Shown here: positions 52,096 through 60,547 of the stretch, piece after piece
Layout: every line of letters begins with the position of its first letter
Position numbering within the stretch: position 1 is the stretch's first letter
NCBI GenBank assembly: GCA_002347405.1
Contig: DDXB01000048.1
Coordinates: 1-61,332 of the forward strand
Source of the DNA: Rhodocyclaceae bacterium UBA2271
GTDB taxonomy: Bacteria; Pseudomonadota; Gammaproteobacteria; Burkholderiales; Rhodocyclaceae
DNA: 61,332 bases
Direction of reading: 5' to 3'
The notes under the pieces: model-generated
The model's input: only the letters and a program-made list of their open reading frames with translations
Told to the model about the DNA's origin: nothing
Databases searched by the model: none
Program-made: the position numbers and the translations under genes

Positions 52096-53727
52096 GTGCT
52101 CGTCGCATCCAACATCACCATGCAGTTCGGGGCCAAGCCCCTGTTTGAAAACGTTTCCGTCAAGTTCGGCGAGGGTAACCGCTACGGCCTGATCGGCGCC
52201 AACGGCTCCGGCAAGACCACCTTCATGAAGATCCTCGCCGGCGTTTTGGAGCCCTCGGCCGGCAACGTCAGCCTCGACGCCCACGAACGCATGGCCTTCC
52301 TGCGCCAGGATCAGTTCGCCTACGAGGACGTGCGTGTGCTCGACGTGGTGATGATGGGTCACGAAGCGATGTGGGCCTGCATGCAGGAAAGGGACGCCAT
52401 CTACGCCAACCCGGAGGCGACCGAGGATGAGTACATGCACGCCGCCGAGCTGGAGCACCACTTCGCCGAATACGACGGTTACACCGCCGAGGCGCGGGCC
52501 GGCGAGTTGCTGCTGGGCGTCGGCATTCCCAGCGAGCAGCACAACGGCCCGATGCGCGCGGTGGCGCCGGGCTGGAAGCTGCGCGTGCTGCTGGTGCAGG
52601 CGCTGTTCGCCAACCCCGACATCCTGCTGCTCGACGAGCCGACCAACAACCTCGACATCAACACCATCCGCTGGCTGGAAAACGTGATCAACGCGCGCGA
52701 CAGCACGCTGATCATCATTTCCCACGACCGCCACTTCCTCAACCAGGTCTGCACCCACATGGCCGACCTGGATTACGGCAAGATCACCGTCTATCCCGGC
52801 AACTACGACGATTTCATGGAAGCTTCGGCGCAGGCGCGCGCGACCCTGTCGAACGCCAACACCAAGGCCAAGGAGCGCATCGCCGACTTGCAAACCTTCG
52901 TGCGCCGCTTCTCCGCCAATGCCTCGAAGGCACGCCAGGCCACCTCGCGCGCCCGGCAGATCGAGAAGATCAAGATCGAGGACATCAAGCCCTCTTCGCG
53001 CCAGTATCCGTGGATCGGCTTCGATTACAGCGACAAGGAAAAACTGCACCGCCTCGCCGTTGAAATGGACAAACTCAACTTCGCCTATGTGCCCGGCACG
53101 CCGGTCATCAGGAATTTCAGTGCTGCCATCGAGGCCGGCGAAAAAGTCGCCATCATCGGCGAGAACGGCGTCGGCAAGACCACCTTGCTACGCCTCTTGG
53201 CCGGGGCAGCGCTGCATGGCCTGGCACCCACGCATGGCAAGGTGAAATGGGCGGAAAAAGCCCGCCCGGGCTACTTTGCCCAGGACCATGCCGCCGACTT
53301 CGCGACCGACATGAGCCTGACCGACTGGATGGGCCGGTGGGTGCGCGAAGGCGGTTATGAGGGCGGCGAGGTGGAAACGCTGATTCGCGGCACCCTCGGC
53401 CGCCTGCTGTTCTCCGGCGATGAAGTGAAGAAATCGGTCAAGGTCATCTCCGGCGGCGAACAGGGGCGCATGCTGTTCGGCAAGCTGATCCTGCTGAAGA
53501 ACAACGTGCTGCTGATGGACGAACCGACCAACCACCTCGACATGGAATCCATCGAATCGCTCAACAATGCGCTGGAAAAATACGCCGGCACGCTGATCTT
53601 CGTCTCCCACGACCGCGAATTCGTCTCCTCGCTCGCCACGCGCATCATCGAGATCAAGACCGACGGCACCATCACCGACTACCGCGGCAACTACGAGGAA
53701 TACCTCGCCAGTCAGGGCGTCGATTAA
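52096..53727 (+). CDS. ABC-F family ATPase, YbiT-like
   Basis: A GTG start with AAAGGA six bases upstream gives 543 residues with no membrane part: two ABC domains in one chain. Walker A1 LIGANGSGKTTFM near 34, the unusual first signature VAPGWKLRVLLVQALF near 157 (typical of the YbiT subgroup, not LSGG), Walker B1 ILLLDEPTNNLDI; an inter-domain helix with ARATLSNANTKAKERI; Walker A2 IGENGVGKTTLL near 353, second signature SGGEQGRML, Walker B2 VLLMDEPTNHLDM. ABC-F proteins act on the ribosome, often as translation factors. Its TAA runs into a copy of the 26-bp repeat. Confidence 0.92.
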   Translation: MLVASNITMQFGAKPLFENVSVKFGEGNRYGLIGANGSGKTTFMKILAGVLEPSAGNVSLDAHERMAFLRQDQFAYEDVRVLDVVMMGHEAMWACMQERDAIYANPEATEDEYMHAAELEHHFAEYDGYTAEARAGELLLGVGIPSEQHNGPMRAVAPGWKLRVLLVQALFANPDILLLDEPTNNLDINTIRWLENVINARDSTLIIISHDRHFLNQVCTHMADLDYGKITVYPGNYDDFMEASAQARATLSNANTKAKERIADLQTFVRRFSANASKARQATSRARQIEKIKIEDIKPSSRQYPWIGFDYSDKEKLHRLAVEMDKLNFAYVPGTPVIRNFSAAIEAGEKVAIIGENGVGKTTLLRLLAGAALHGLAPTHGKVKWAEKARPGYFAQDHAADFATDMSLTDWMGRWVREGGYEGGEVETLIRGTLGRLLFSGDEVKKSVKVISGGEQGRMLFGKLILLKNNVLLMDEPTNHLDMESIESLNNALEKYAGTLIFVSHDREFVSSLATRIIEIKTDGTITDYRGNYEEYLASQGVD

Positions 53728-53751
53728 AAGTCGGCGCTGGTAGGACGGCGG
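53726..53751 (+). repeat. 26-bp dispersed repeat, copy 5 (at ABC-F stop)
   Basis: AAAAGTCGGCGCTGG, TAGG, ACGGCGG. Its first two A are part of the ABC-F stop codon TAA. Confidence 0.9.
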
Positions 53752-53904
53752 CTAAGCGCCCTTATGCTGCCTGATGGCTTTTTCATGGGCAATGACCGCC
53801 AGCGGGGAGGCGTCCTTTTTACACGCTGATGGTTGCGCAAGTCGGGCCCAGCAGCAAGCCGGACAATTCCCCCAAACCCAGGCGCAAGAGCCCACGCGCC
53901 GCCT

Positions 53905-54510
53905 TCAATCAAGCACCAGCCATATTTCGTTCCGGCGCAGAAACCACGGTGTCCACGGCGGGTCGAATCGCGCCCAGATGGCTTCGCCATGCCAGCGCAA
54001 GCCCGCCGTCCCCAGAGCATCCTGAAGCTTCTTCAGGTGCTCTGCGTAGCGGCTCTGCGACCAGGTACCGGAGTAGCCGATGACCGCCAGCGTTCGCGCC
54101 GGTACGCTGCGCAGGGTGACGCTCGAATTGACCGGTTCCGGGAGGGTGTCCAGCGTCCATTCCGCAGGCATCGCGAACTGGATGACATAGGCACCGGAGC
54201 TGGCGCTTTGCGTCACCGGTGCCGTCATTGCAATTTTGGTGGGTGTTTGCGCCACGGGCGCGGTCATCTCGATCTTGCGCGCGCCCTTGTTGCCGCCGAA
54301 AATATATCCGGCCAGGGCGCGAAAGCCCTGGTTTCCGGCGTCTTCAGCGGCGGCGAGGACGGTCGTTTCCGCCACCAGATAGGCTTCGTAGCGGCGCACC
54401 TCGAAAGCATCGTAGGCGCGGACCAGCGTGTAGCGGGGTTCGTCAATTGCCATGGCGGAACTCCAGGCCAGCAGCAGGATGCAGGCAGCCAGAAAGCGAA
54501 ATCGGGTCAT
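53905..54510 (-). CDS. SOUL-family heme-binding protein, exported
   Basis: 201 residues with a signal peptide (about 1-21, ending SAMA), then the SOUL pattern: EPRYTLVRAYDAFEVRRYEAYLVAETTV, ALAGYIFGGNKGARKIEMTAPV, IAMTAPVTQ and AVIGYSGTWSQSRYAEHLKKL, closing ARFDPPWTPWFLRRNEIWLVL. Relatives bind heme or tetrapyrroles; here it should be periplasmic. Same strand as the FAD oxidoreductase and SDR genes, with about 180 bases between it and the former. Confidence 0.88.
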   Translation of the reverse strand: MTRFRFLAACILLLAWSSAMAIDEPRYTLVRAYDAFEVRRYEAYLVAETTVLAAAEDAGNQGFRALAGYIFGGNKGARKIEMTAPVAQTPTKIAMTAPVTQSASSGAYVIQFAMPAEWTLDTLPEPVNSSVTLRSVPARTLAVIGYSGTWSQSRYAEHLKKLQDALGTAGLRWHGEAIWARFDPPWTPWFLRRNEIWLVLD

Positions 54511-54693
54511 TGGGGTGGAAGTGCGGAGACTGTCACAGGCTCGAATACTACCGCCTGCAGCGTGCGCCGCTCGAGCACCTGGCGCAAGCGTGCAAGAGGC
54601 GCGGCAGCTTGCCCGCTGACGAGAGGTGGTTGTAATCTGGCGCGCTTATGTTGTCGGCATCAGACTGATGATGGGCACGCGGATACGGAATCA

Positions 54694-55959
54694 TCAGGCG
54701 ATGGCCCGCCGCGGCGCGCTTGCCGCGACGAGCGCCTCTGCCGCGCGCCGGCCCGAGTAAAGGGCCCAATTGATCGTCGGGGCATTGCAGTATTCGCCGC
54801 AAACGTACAACCAATCAGTACGCCGCGGATCGCGGTATCGCGGGTTTTCGACGGGAGCCGTTTGCAGCGGCAGTGCAGCGGGGAGACGAAACGTCTTGAG
54901 GTGGCGCCAGCTACCGACTGCCGCACCGAACCATCCTCTCATTTGGTCGCGTACCGCGGCCTCCAGCGCCGCGTCATCCTGCGCAGGGATGCCGGGAACG
55001 TTGATTGCGATCAGGGAATCACCGGCTGGCGCATAGTCGCGGGATAGCAGCGTCGGCACTACCAGGCTGTTCACCGGACCGTGTCCGGTCGCGTTGAGCA
55101 CCAGAATCGGTTCATCAATCGGCGGTGTTGCGGCTGCAAAATAGAGGCAGGTGGTGCCCCGCATGGCGGGCACGGGTTCGTCACCGAGCAAACGCGCCGT
55201 CGCGACACCATCGGTGGCCACCACCACGGCCCTGGCCAAAATGCGCTCGCCGGTGTCGAGCGTGACGCCGCCCGCGCTCAGCCCGGTGACACGCGCACCG
55301 GTGCGCAGCGTGTCGGCGGGCAAGGCCGCCAGGAGCTGGGCCGGAATCGCGCCCATGCCGGTCGCGGGCACGGCCGTGTCACCCGCCGCGAAGGCTCGAA
55401 AGCAGAACTCGAATGCACGGCTCGAGACCGACAGTGCAGGATCGAAGAACACGCCAGCAAGAAATGGCCGGAAGAAGCGGTCGACGCTGGCATCGCTGAA
55501 GCCAAGTTCGCGCAGGCGGGCAGCGGCCGTCGTCTCGGGGCGGGCGTAAATCTGGTCGATGCTGGCTGACATCAACTGCCGGCGCAGCAGCGCCATGCGC
55601 CATTTGTCGGCCAGCGTTCCCACCGGCGAGAACAGCGTGCCAAGGGCGGCCAGAGGCTGGCGCCAGGGATCGGCAATCCGGTGGAAACGCCCCTCGAAGC
55701 GGATCAGCGCGCCGGGAACGAACGCCCGCAAGTCAAGTGCCGACAAGTCCAGCGCGCTGCGCGCTTCCGGATAGGCCGTCTGCAGAACCTGGAAACCACG
55801 GTCGAGTCGATAGCCCTGGTGAAGTTCGGTACCGATCCGGCCTCCGGCCGTTGCGGCGGCCTCCAGCAGGCGCACTGACCGCCCCTGCCGCACCAGTTCG
55901 CGCGCACAGTTGAGTCCGGCCAGCCCGGCCCCGACTACGATTGCGTCAGTCTTGTCCAT
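54694..55959 (-). CDS. FAD-dependent amine-oxidase-like oxidoreductase
   Basis: 421 residues with an N-terminal FAD fold (AIVVGAGLAGLNCARELVRQG, EAAATAGGRIGTE) and a closing FAD segment (YVCGEYCNAPTINWALYSGRRAAEAL). The class includes protoporphyrinogen oxidase, phytoene desaturase and uncharacterised photooxidative-stress proteins; the middle region (FFRPFLAGVFFDPALSVSSRAFEFCFRAFAAGD) is typical of the last group. No signal peptide. Lies about 60 bases after the SDR gene on the same strand, so probably co-transcribed. Confidence 0.8.
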   Translation of the reverse strand: MDKTDAIVVGAGLAGLNCARELVRQGRSVRLLEAAATAGGRIGTELHQGYRLDRGFQVLQTAYPEARSALDLSALDLRAFVPGALIRFEGRFHRIADPWRQPLAALGTLFSPVGTLADKWRMALLRRQLMSASIDQIYARPETTAAARLRELGFSDASVDRFFRPFLAGVFFDPALSVSSRAFEFCFRAFAAGDTAVPATGMGAIPAQLLAALPADTLRTGARVTGLSAGGVTLDTGERILARAVVVATDGVATARLLGDEPVPAMRGTTCLYFAAATPPIDEPILVLNATGHGPVNSLVVPTLLSRDYAPAGDSLIAINVPGIPAQDDAALEAAVRDQMRGWFGAAVGSWRHLKTFRLPAALPLQTAPVENPRYRDPRRTDWLYVCGEYCNAPTINWALYSGRRAAEALVAASAPRRAIA

Positions 55960-56022
55960 GCTTCAGCATCGGGTGACATGGCCGCTGACCGCGACGCTTT
56001 TCCTGATTCTCATACATGCCGA

Positions 56023-57537
56023 TCACGAACCGGCTGCGGCGGACGCCGGACTGGCCTGGCAAGGCGCATCTTCCGCGCGCAAGGCGATCGCCCTCGCCAT
56101 GCCGTGAAATATCAGCGCATGCGACGGAGCGAAGGCATACCAGTACAGCAGGCCCAGAGTCCCCGCGGGGTGCCAGTAGGCGGTCACGGTAATCCGCGTG
56201 TGCGCCGGCCCCACCGGACGGACCTCGAACTCAAGCACGCCGGCACCCGGCGCCTTCATGCCAAACGCCAAGGTCAGGCGCCGCAATGGATCCGCACCGA
56301 TGACCCGCCACGAATCGATCACATCGCCAACGCGGACATCCTGCGGATCGCGCCGGCCGCGATTGCGGCCCGGTCCGCCGAGCGCCCAGTCGATGGTCTC
56401 GCGGATGCCCCAGAGCCAGTTGAAGGCGAAATAGCGGTTCTCGCCGCCGATCGCCGCCACCTGATCCCAGACCGCCTGCGGCGAGGCGCGCGCAATGAAC
56501 GAGCCTGCGGCGCGCTTGGCATAGAAGGCATACTCCGGGTTGTAGTCGCGATACATCAGGGCTCCCTCGGTCCAGCGGGCGGCGACGGCGTGGCGACGTT
56601 CGACCTCGAACACCTCCTGCACGGCTTCGGCGTAAGTCAGCAATCGCTGCGGGATCAGCGCACGAATCTCGCGGTCATCCGCCGCGATGTGCAATTTGAG
56701 CCCGTCGATCAAGGCGCGTCCGGTGCTGGTCGGCACCGCCGTAACCAGTCTCAGCCAATACGACGACAGCCGCGGGCTGAGCACCGGCACCGGCACGACC
56801 AGCGGCGATTTGCCCACGGCCCGGCCGTATTGCTGCATCAGTTCCTTGTAGCTCAGGATCTCGGGGCCCGCAATATCGAAAATGCGGCCGGCCGCCTCTT
56901 CCCGCACCGCAACTTCGATCAGGTAGTGAAGCACGTTGGACAAAGCGATCGGCGGCGATGTTGACTCTACCCAGCGTGGCGTGACCATCACCGGCAGGTG
57001 GTTCACCAGATCGCGGATGATTTCAAATGAGGCGCAGCCAGGACCGACGATGATGCCGGCGCGCAACTCCGTAACGGGCACCTTGCCGGCGCGCAGTATC
57101 TCCCCCGTGACGCGACGCGAAACGAGGTGCGGCGAATCCGCACCGCCCGGAATCAGGCCGCCAAGATAGACGATGCGCTTGATTCCGGCACGTTCCGCTG
57201 CCGCAGCGAAGTTTTCTGCGCCACGTCGCTCGACATCACCGAAATCATCGCCGGCGCGCATGCAATGAACCAGATAGATGGCAATCTCCTGGCCGGCGAG
57301 CGCTGCGTCCAGGGCCGGCCCATCGAGAACATCGGCCTCGGCCAGTTCCACCCCCTGCCAGCCACGGCCCGCCAGCACCGCCATGCTGCGCGCCGCCGCC
57401 CTCACCGGATAGCCGCGTGCAGCAAGCTCAACCACCAGGTTGGTGCCGATGTAGCCGCTGGCCCCCATCACCACCACTCTGGGCTTGTCGGTCTGACTGT
57501 TCCTCTGCGGCCTCACGGCGGCGTTTGCTGTGTTCAT
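56023..57537 (-). CDS. NAD(P)-binding SDR-like protein with DUF2867 domain
   Basis: ATG 57537 has GGAG eight bases upstream, better than ATG 57561. 504 residues in two parts: an atypical SDR (VVVMGASGYIGTNLVVELAARG near 21, AEADVLD, IYLVHCMRAGDDF, VYLGGLIPGG; about 20-330) and a C-terminal DUF2867 domain (FYAKRAAGSFIARAS, WLWGIRETIDWALGGPG, LTLAFGMKAPGAGVLEFEV; about 345-490). Ligand unknown. It carries a strong promoter with palindromes on both sides. In related genomes such genes occur with light- or singlet-oxygen-induced sets, but the inducing regulator is not in this window. Confidence 0.82.
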   Translation of the reverse strand: MNTANAAVRPQRNSQTDKPRVVVMGASGYIGTNLVVELAARGYPVRAAARSMAVLAGRGWQGVELAEADVLDGPALDAALAGQEIAIYLVHCMRAGDDFGDVERRGAENFAAAAERAGIKRIVYLGGLIPGGADSPHLVSRRVTGEILRAGKVPVTELRAGIIVGPGCASFEIIRDLVNHLPVMVTPRWVESTSPPIALSNVLHYLIEVAVREEAAGRIFDIAGPEILSYKELMQQYGRAVGKSPLVVPVPVLSPRLSSYWLRLVTAVPTSTGRALIDGLKLHIAADDREIRALIPQRLLTYAEAVQEVFEVERRHAVAARWTEGALMYRDYNPEYAFYAKRAAGSFIARASPQAVWDQVAAIGGENRYFAFNWLWGIRETIDWALGGPGRNRGRRDPQDVRVGDVIDSWRVIGADPLRRLTLAFGMKAPGAGVLEFEVRPVGPAHTRITVTAYWHPAGTLGLLYWYAFAPSHALIFHGMARAIALRAEDAPCQASPASAAAGS

Positions 57538-57879
57538 GATTTCACTCCGTTTCGTGTTCATTCGCGCGTCGGCGCAGCGGATGCCGCAATGAGACCGGCA
57601 ACAGCCGGCAGCGCTTGAACAAATCTGGTTATAGAAATCATTTTGTCCTGGACAGATGAAGATATGAAACGCAAGATATCGTCACAGATACAAATTGTCA
57701 ACTACATTGTCCTGGACAAATTAATCTTTAATGGACAATTCAAACCACGAAATTGCCGCTTCGTCTTCCATGACGGGCCTCAGCATCAAACCCCCGCCCC
57801 CCTTCGCTCCCTCGCGGGGAGGGGTTCCTGGTTTGCTCGCTGCGCTCGAATATCACAGCGCACTTATTTGTATTTCACG
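57538..57879. other. 340-bp control region between SDR and helicase genes
   Basis: Holds the SDR promoter and palindromes (57643-57740). It also has a C-rich hairpin-forming stretch (57790-57830, CCCCGCCCCCC...GCGGGGAGGGG) and the dyad TGCGCT/AGCGCA just past the helicase stop. No gene seen. Confidence 0.6.
57643..57740 (-). promoter_or_regulatory. SDR promoter with flanking TTGTCCTGGACA palindromes
   Basis: Minus-strand TTGACA (57696-57701) and TATCTT (57673-57678) are 17 bases apart. Palindrome TTGTCCTGGACAA lies at 57707-57719, just upstream of the -35 box. A second copy (TTGTCCTGGACA) at 57643-57654 lies downstream of the -10 box, 64 bases away, and a half site GGACAATT is at 57733-57740. 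This is a typical repressor layout. Confidence 0.65.
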
Positions 57880-60543
57880 TTAACCCAGCGGCTGAAACAG
57901 CACGTCCAGGTCGGCGGCGCCGATGAGGTGCTGGCCGCCCCGGCCGCCGGTGATGAGTTGGTCGGCCAGCCCTTTTTTGCGCGCTTGCAGGGCGAGAATT
58001 TTTTCTTCCACCGTGCCCTGCGTCATCAGCTTGTAGACGAACACCGGTTTGTCCTGGCCGATGCGGTGGGCGCGGGCGGTCGCCTGTTCCTCGACGGCCG
58101 GATTCCACCACGGGTCATAATGAATCACCGTGTCGGCGGCCGTGAGATTCAAGCCCGTGCCGCCCGCCTTGAGGCTGATGAGGAAAAGCGGCACGCGGCC
58201 TTCCTGAAAGTCGGCAATCGGCGTTTCGCGGTCTCTGGTCTGGCCGGTGAGCTTGGCGTAGCGGATGCCCTGCTTGTCCAGCGCCGCCTCGATCAGCGTG
58301 AGCATGGAGGTGAATTGCGAGAACAGCAAAATCTTGCGGCCTTCGTCGAGCAGTTCTTCCACCATTTCCAGCAGGAGCGCCAGTTTTACCGACTCGGCCT
58401 GACCCTTTTTAACGATGGCGCGGGCCGCATCGAGCTTGACGAGTCGCGGGTCGCAGCAAACCTGGCGCAGCTTGAGCAGGGCATCGAGAATCATGATCTG
58501 GCTTTGGCCGACGCCCTTTTCCAGGAGGACTTCGCGCAGTTTCTTGTCGAACACGACACGCAGCGATTCGTAGATGTCGCGCTGGCCGCCTTCGAGTTCG
58601 ACCCAGCGCACGATTTCGGTGATCGGCGGCAATTCGGCGAGCACCAGCTCTTTCGTGCGGCGCAGCAGAAAAGGTCGCACCCGTTCGGCGAGCATCTGAC
58701 GCGCCAGGGGATCGCCCTGCTTTTCGATGGGCGTGCGGAAGACTTTGACAAAGCGCTTGCGCGTGCCCAGAAATCCCGGCATGAGAAAGTCGAAATGCGC
58801 CCACAGCTCGCCCAGATGGTTTTCCAGCGGTGTGCCGGTCAGTGAAAGACGGTGGCGCGCCTTGAGTTTGCGGGCGACCTGATGTGCCTGGGCCTTGGGA
58901 TTTTTGATGAACTGCGCTTCGTCGAGCACCAGAAAATGAAACTGTTGCTGCAGCAGCGTTTCCCGGTCGCGCACCAGGAGCGGATAGGTGGTGAGGATGA
59001 TGTCGGCATCGGCAATCGCGGCGAAGCGTCCGGCACGATCGGGGCCGTGCAGCGTCAGCACCTTGAGATCGGGGGCAAACTGCGCTGCCTCGTTGCGCCA
59101 GTTGGCCATCAGGCTGGTGGGGGCGATGACGAGGCTGGGGCAATCGGCGCGGCCGCCATGTTTCTCCAGTTGCAGGTGGGCCAGTGTCTGCACCGTCTTG
59201 CCCAGCCCCATGTCGTCGGCGAGGATGCCGGCCAGATCGTATTCGCGCAAGAATTGCAGCCAGTTGAGGCCGTCCTGCTGGTAGTGCCGCAGCGTGGTGC
59301 GAAAAGTCGGCGCTGGCGAGACGGCGGCGATGCCGGAAAAATCCTTGAGACGGGCGCCGATGCCGCGCAGCCGCTCGCCGCCCAGCCAGTGCGTCGGCAT
59401 TGCGTCGAGCGCGGCCAGCATGGCGGCGTGGTGGCGCGAGAGGCGTGGCCGCCCATCGGGCCGTTCATCATCGAGAAACTCCAGCAGCGGCAAGAGCCAG
59501 GCGCGCAAGCGTTTGACCGGCACGGGCAGGACGCGCCGCGCATCGAGCGCCAGCAGCACCTGTTCCGTCTCGGCCATGCCGGCAAGGCGTTGCAGCAGTT
59601 GCGGTTGCGCGGTGATCAGGTTCACCAGTGGCGCCACCAGGCTGATGCGTTCGCCGCCGATCATCACGCCCAGATCGAGGCTGAACCAGTCGCTGTCCGG
59701 CGCTTCCTCGACATCGGCAAACCAGTTGTCGGGACGCGCCAACTGGTAGGGGAAGTCTTCGGCAATTTCCACGGCTATGCCATGCGCTTCGAGCCGGGCG
59801 ACGCCTTCGGCCAGAAAAGGCAGCCAGCCGCGGGCGTCCGGGATCAGCGGTATCAGGCATTCGCGCGCGGCGTCGATGCGGCGGTAATTGGGTTTGCGCC
59901 GGGCCAGAGCGTCCAGGCCCGCGGCCTGCAAGTGCTGCCAGGCCCGCTGCTCCGCGGCCAGGTCGCGCGCCAGGGTTCTGGTCTGCAGGCCTTGCTGAAT
60001 GTGCAGCAGCGGCGGTGGCATGGTTTCGCCAACCACCGGCGGCAAACCGGGATAGTCGAACATCAGCTCGGCGAGGCCGATTTCGTCACTGATGCCGCGC
60101 ATGTGAAGATGACGAATCAGGCCCGGTTTCAGCGCCAGCCGTGCAGTCGGCACGCCTGCCGGAGGAATGCCGGGCTGCGCCAGCGTCGGTCGCCCGCGGC
60201 GCTGAGTTTGGTGCGAATCCGGGCGCGCATTCGAGCGCTCCAGGGCCGTAATCAGCAAGGCGGCGGCATGCTGGCAGCGGGTGCCGACCGGACAGGTGCA
60301 TTCACTGCTCACCCCAAGGAATCTGCCGCTGGCCGGGTCGATCGACACCCGCGCATGCACCGCGTAGGGGAAGCGCTGCGAGCCCCTGACGGCGCCGCCG
60401 ACATGCAGGCCGCGCCCCTTGTCGTCATCGACTTCTAGGACGGTGACGCGCGCTTCGGCGGCGTACTGAACGCCGCGCGCCAGCAGGGCGGGGTCAAAAA
60501 AAATGGCCAGTTCACCGGCCGCCAACGTGGTCTTGTCGACCAT
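57880..60543 (-). CDS. SNF2-family helicase with SWIM zinc finger
   Basis: From ATG 60543 it has 887 residues. A SWIM finger near 80-98 (CTCPVGTRCQHAAALL, CxC...CxH) is followed by a large middle part and a full SNF2 ATPase: YQQDGLNWLQFL, LADDMGLGKTVQTLAHL near 444, LVLDEAQFIKNP near 537, LTGTPLENHLGELWAHFDFL, KILLFSQFTSML near 740 and YDPWWNPAVEEQATARAHRIGQ near 825. It probably remodels protein-DNA contacts. The linker just before the helicase domain (about 405-414) contains the dispersed repeat, read as AAVSPAPTF. Starts four bases after pyrD. Confidence 0.9.
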   Translation of the reverse strand: MVDKTTLAAGELAIFFDPALLARGVQYAAEARVTVLEVDDDKGRGLHVGGAVRGSQRFPYAVHARVSIDPASGRFLGVSSECTCPVGTRCQHAAALLITALERSNARPDSHQTQRRGRPTLAQPGIPPAGVPTARLALKPGLIRHLHMRGISDEIGLAELMFDYPGLPPVVGETMPPPLLHIQQGLQTRTLARDLAAEQRAWQHLQAAGLDALARRKPNYRRIDAARECLIPLIPDARGWLPFLAEGVARLEAHGIAVEIAEDFPYQLARPDNWFADVEEAPDSDWFSLDLGVMIGGERISLVAPLVNLITAQPQLLQRLAGMAETEQVLLALDARRVLPVPVKRLRAWLLPLLEFLDDERPDGRPRLSRHHAAMLAALDAMPTHWLGGERLRGIGARLKDFSGIAAVSPAPTFRTTLRHYQQDGLNWLQFLREYDLAGILADDMGLGKTVQTLAHLQLEKHGGRADCPSLVIAPTSLMANWRNEAAQFAPDLKVLTLHGPDRAGRFAAIADADIILTTYPLLVRDRETLLQQQFHFLVLDEAQFIKNPKAQAHQVARKLKARHRLSLTGTPLENHLGELWAHFDFLMPGFLGTRKRFVKVFRTPIEKQGDPLARQMLAERVRPFLLRRTKELVLAELPPITEIVRWVELEGGQRDIYESLRVVFDKKLREVLLEKGVGQSQIMILDALLKLRQVCCDPRLVKLDAARAIVKKGQAESVKLALLLEMVEELLDEGRKILLFSQFTSMLTLIEAALDKQGIRYAKLTGQTRDRETPIADFQEGRVPLFLISLKAGGTGLNLTAADTVIHYDPWWNPAVEEQATARAHRIGQDKPVFVYKLMTQGTVEEKILALQARKKGLADQLITGGRGGQHLIGAADLDVLFQPLG
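59302..59327 (+). repeat. 26-bp dispersed repeat, copy 6 (inside the SNF2 gene)
   Basis: AAAAGTCGGCGCTGG, CGAG, ACGGCGG. On the coding strand read as AAVSPAPTF, directly before the helicase domain. Confidence 0.9.
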
Positions 60544-60547
60544 GCCT

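Noticed and set aside
22863..59327. CRISPR-like interpretation of the 26-bp repeats
   Set aside because: Copies are kilobases apart, on both strands and partly inside coding sequence; there are no spacers or cas genes.
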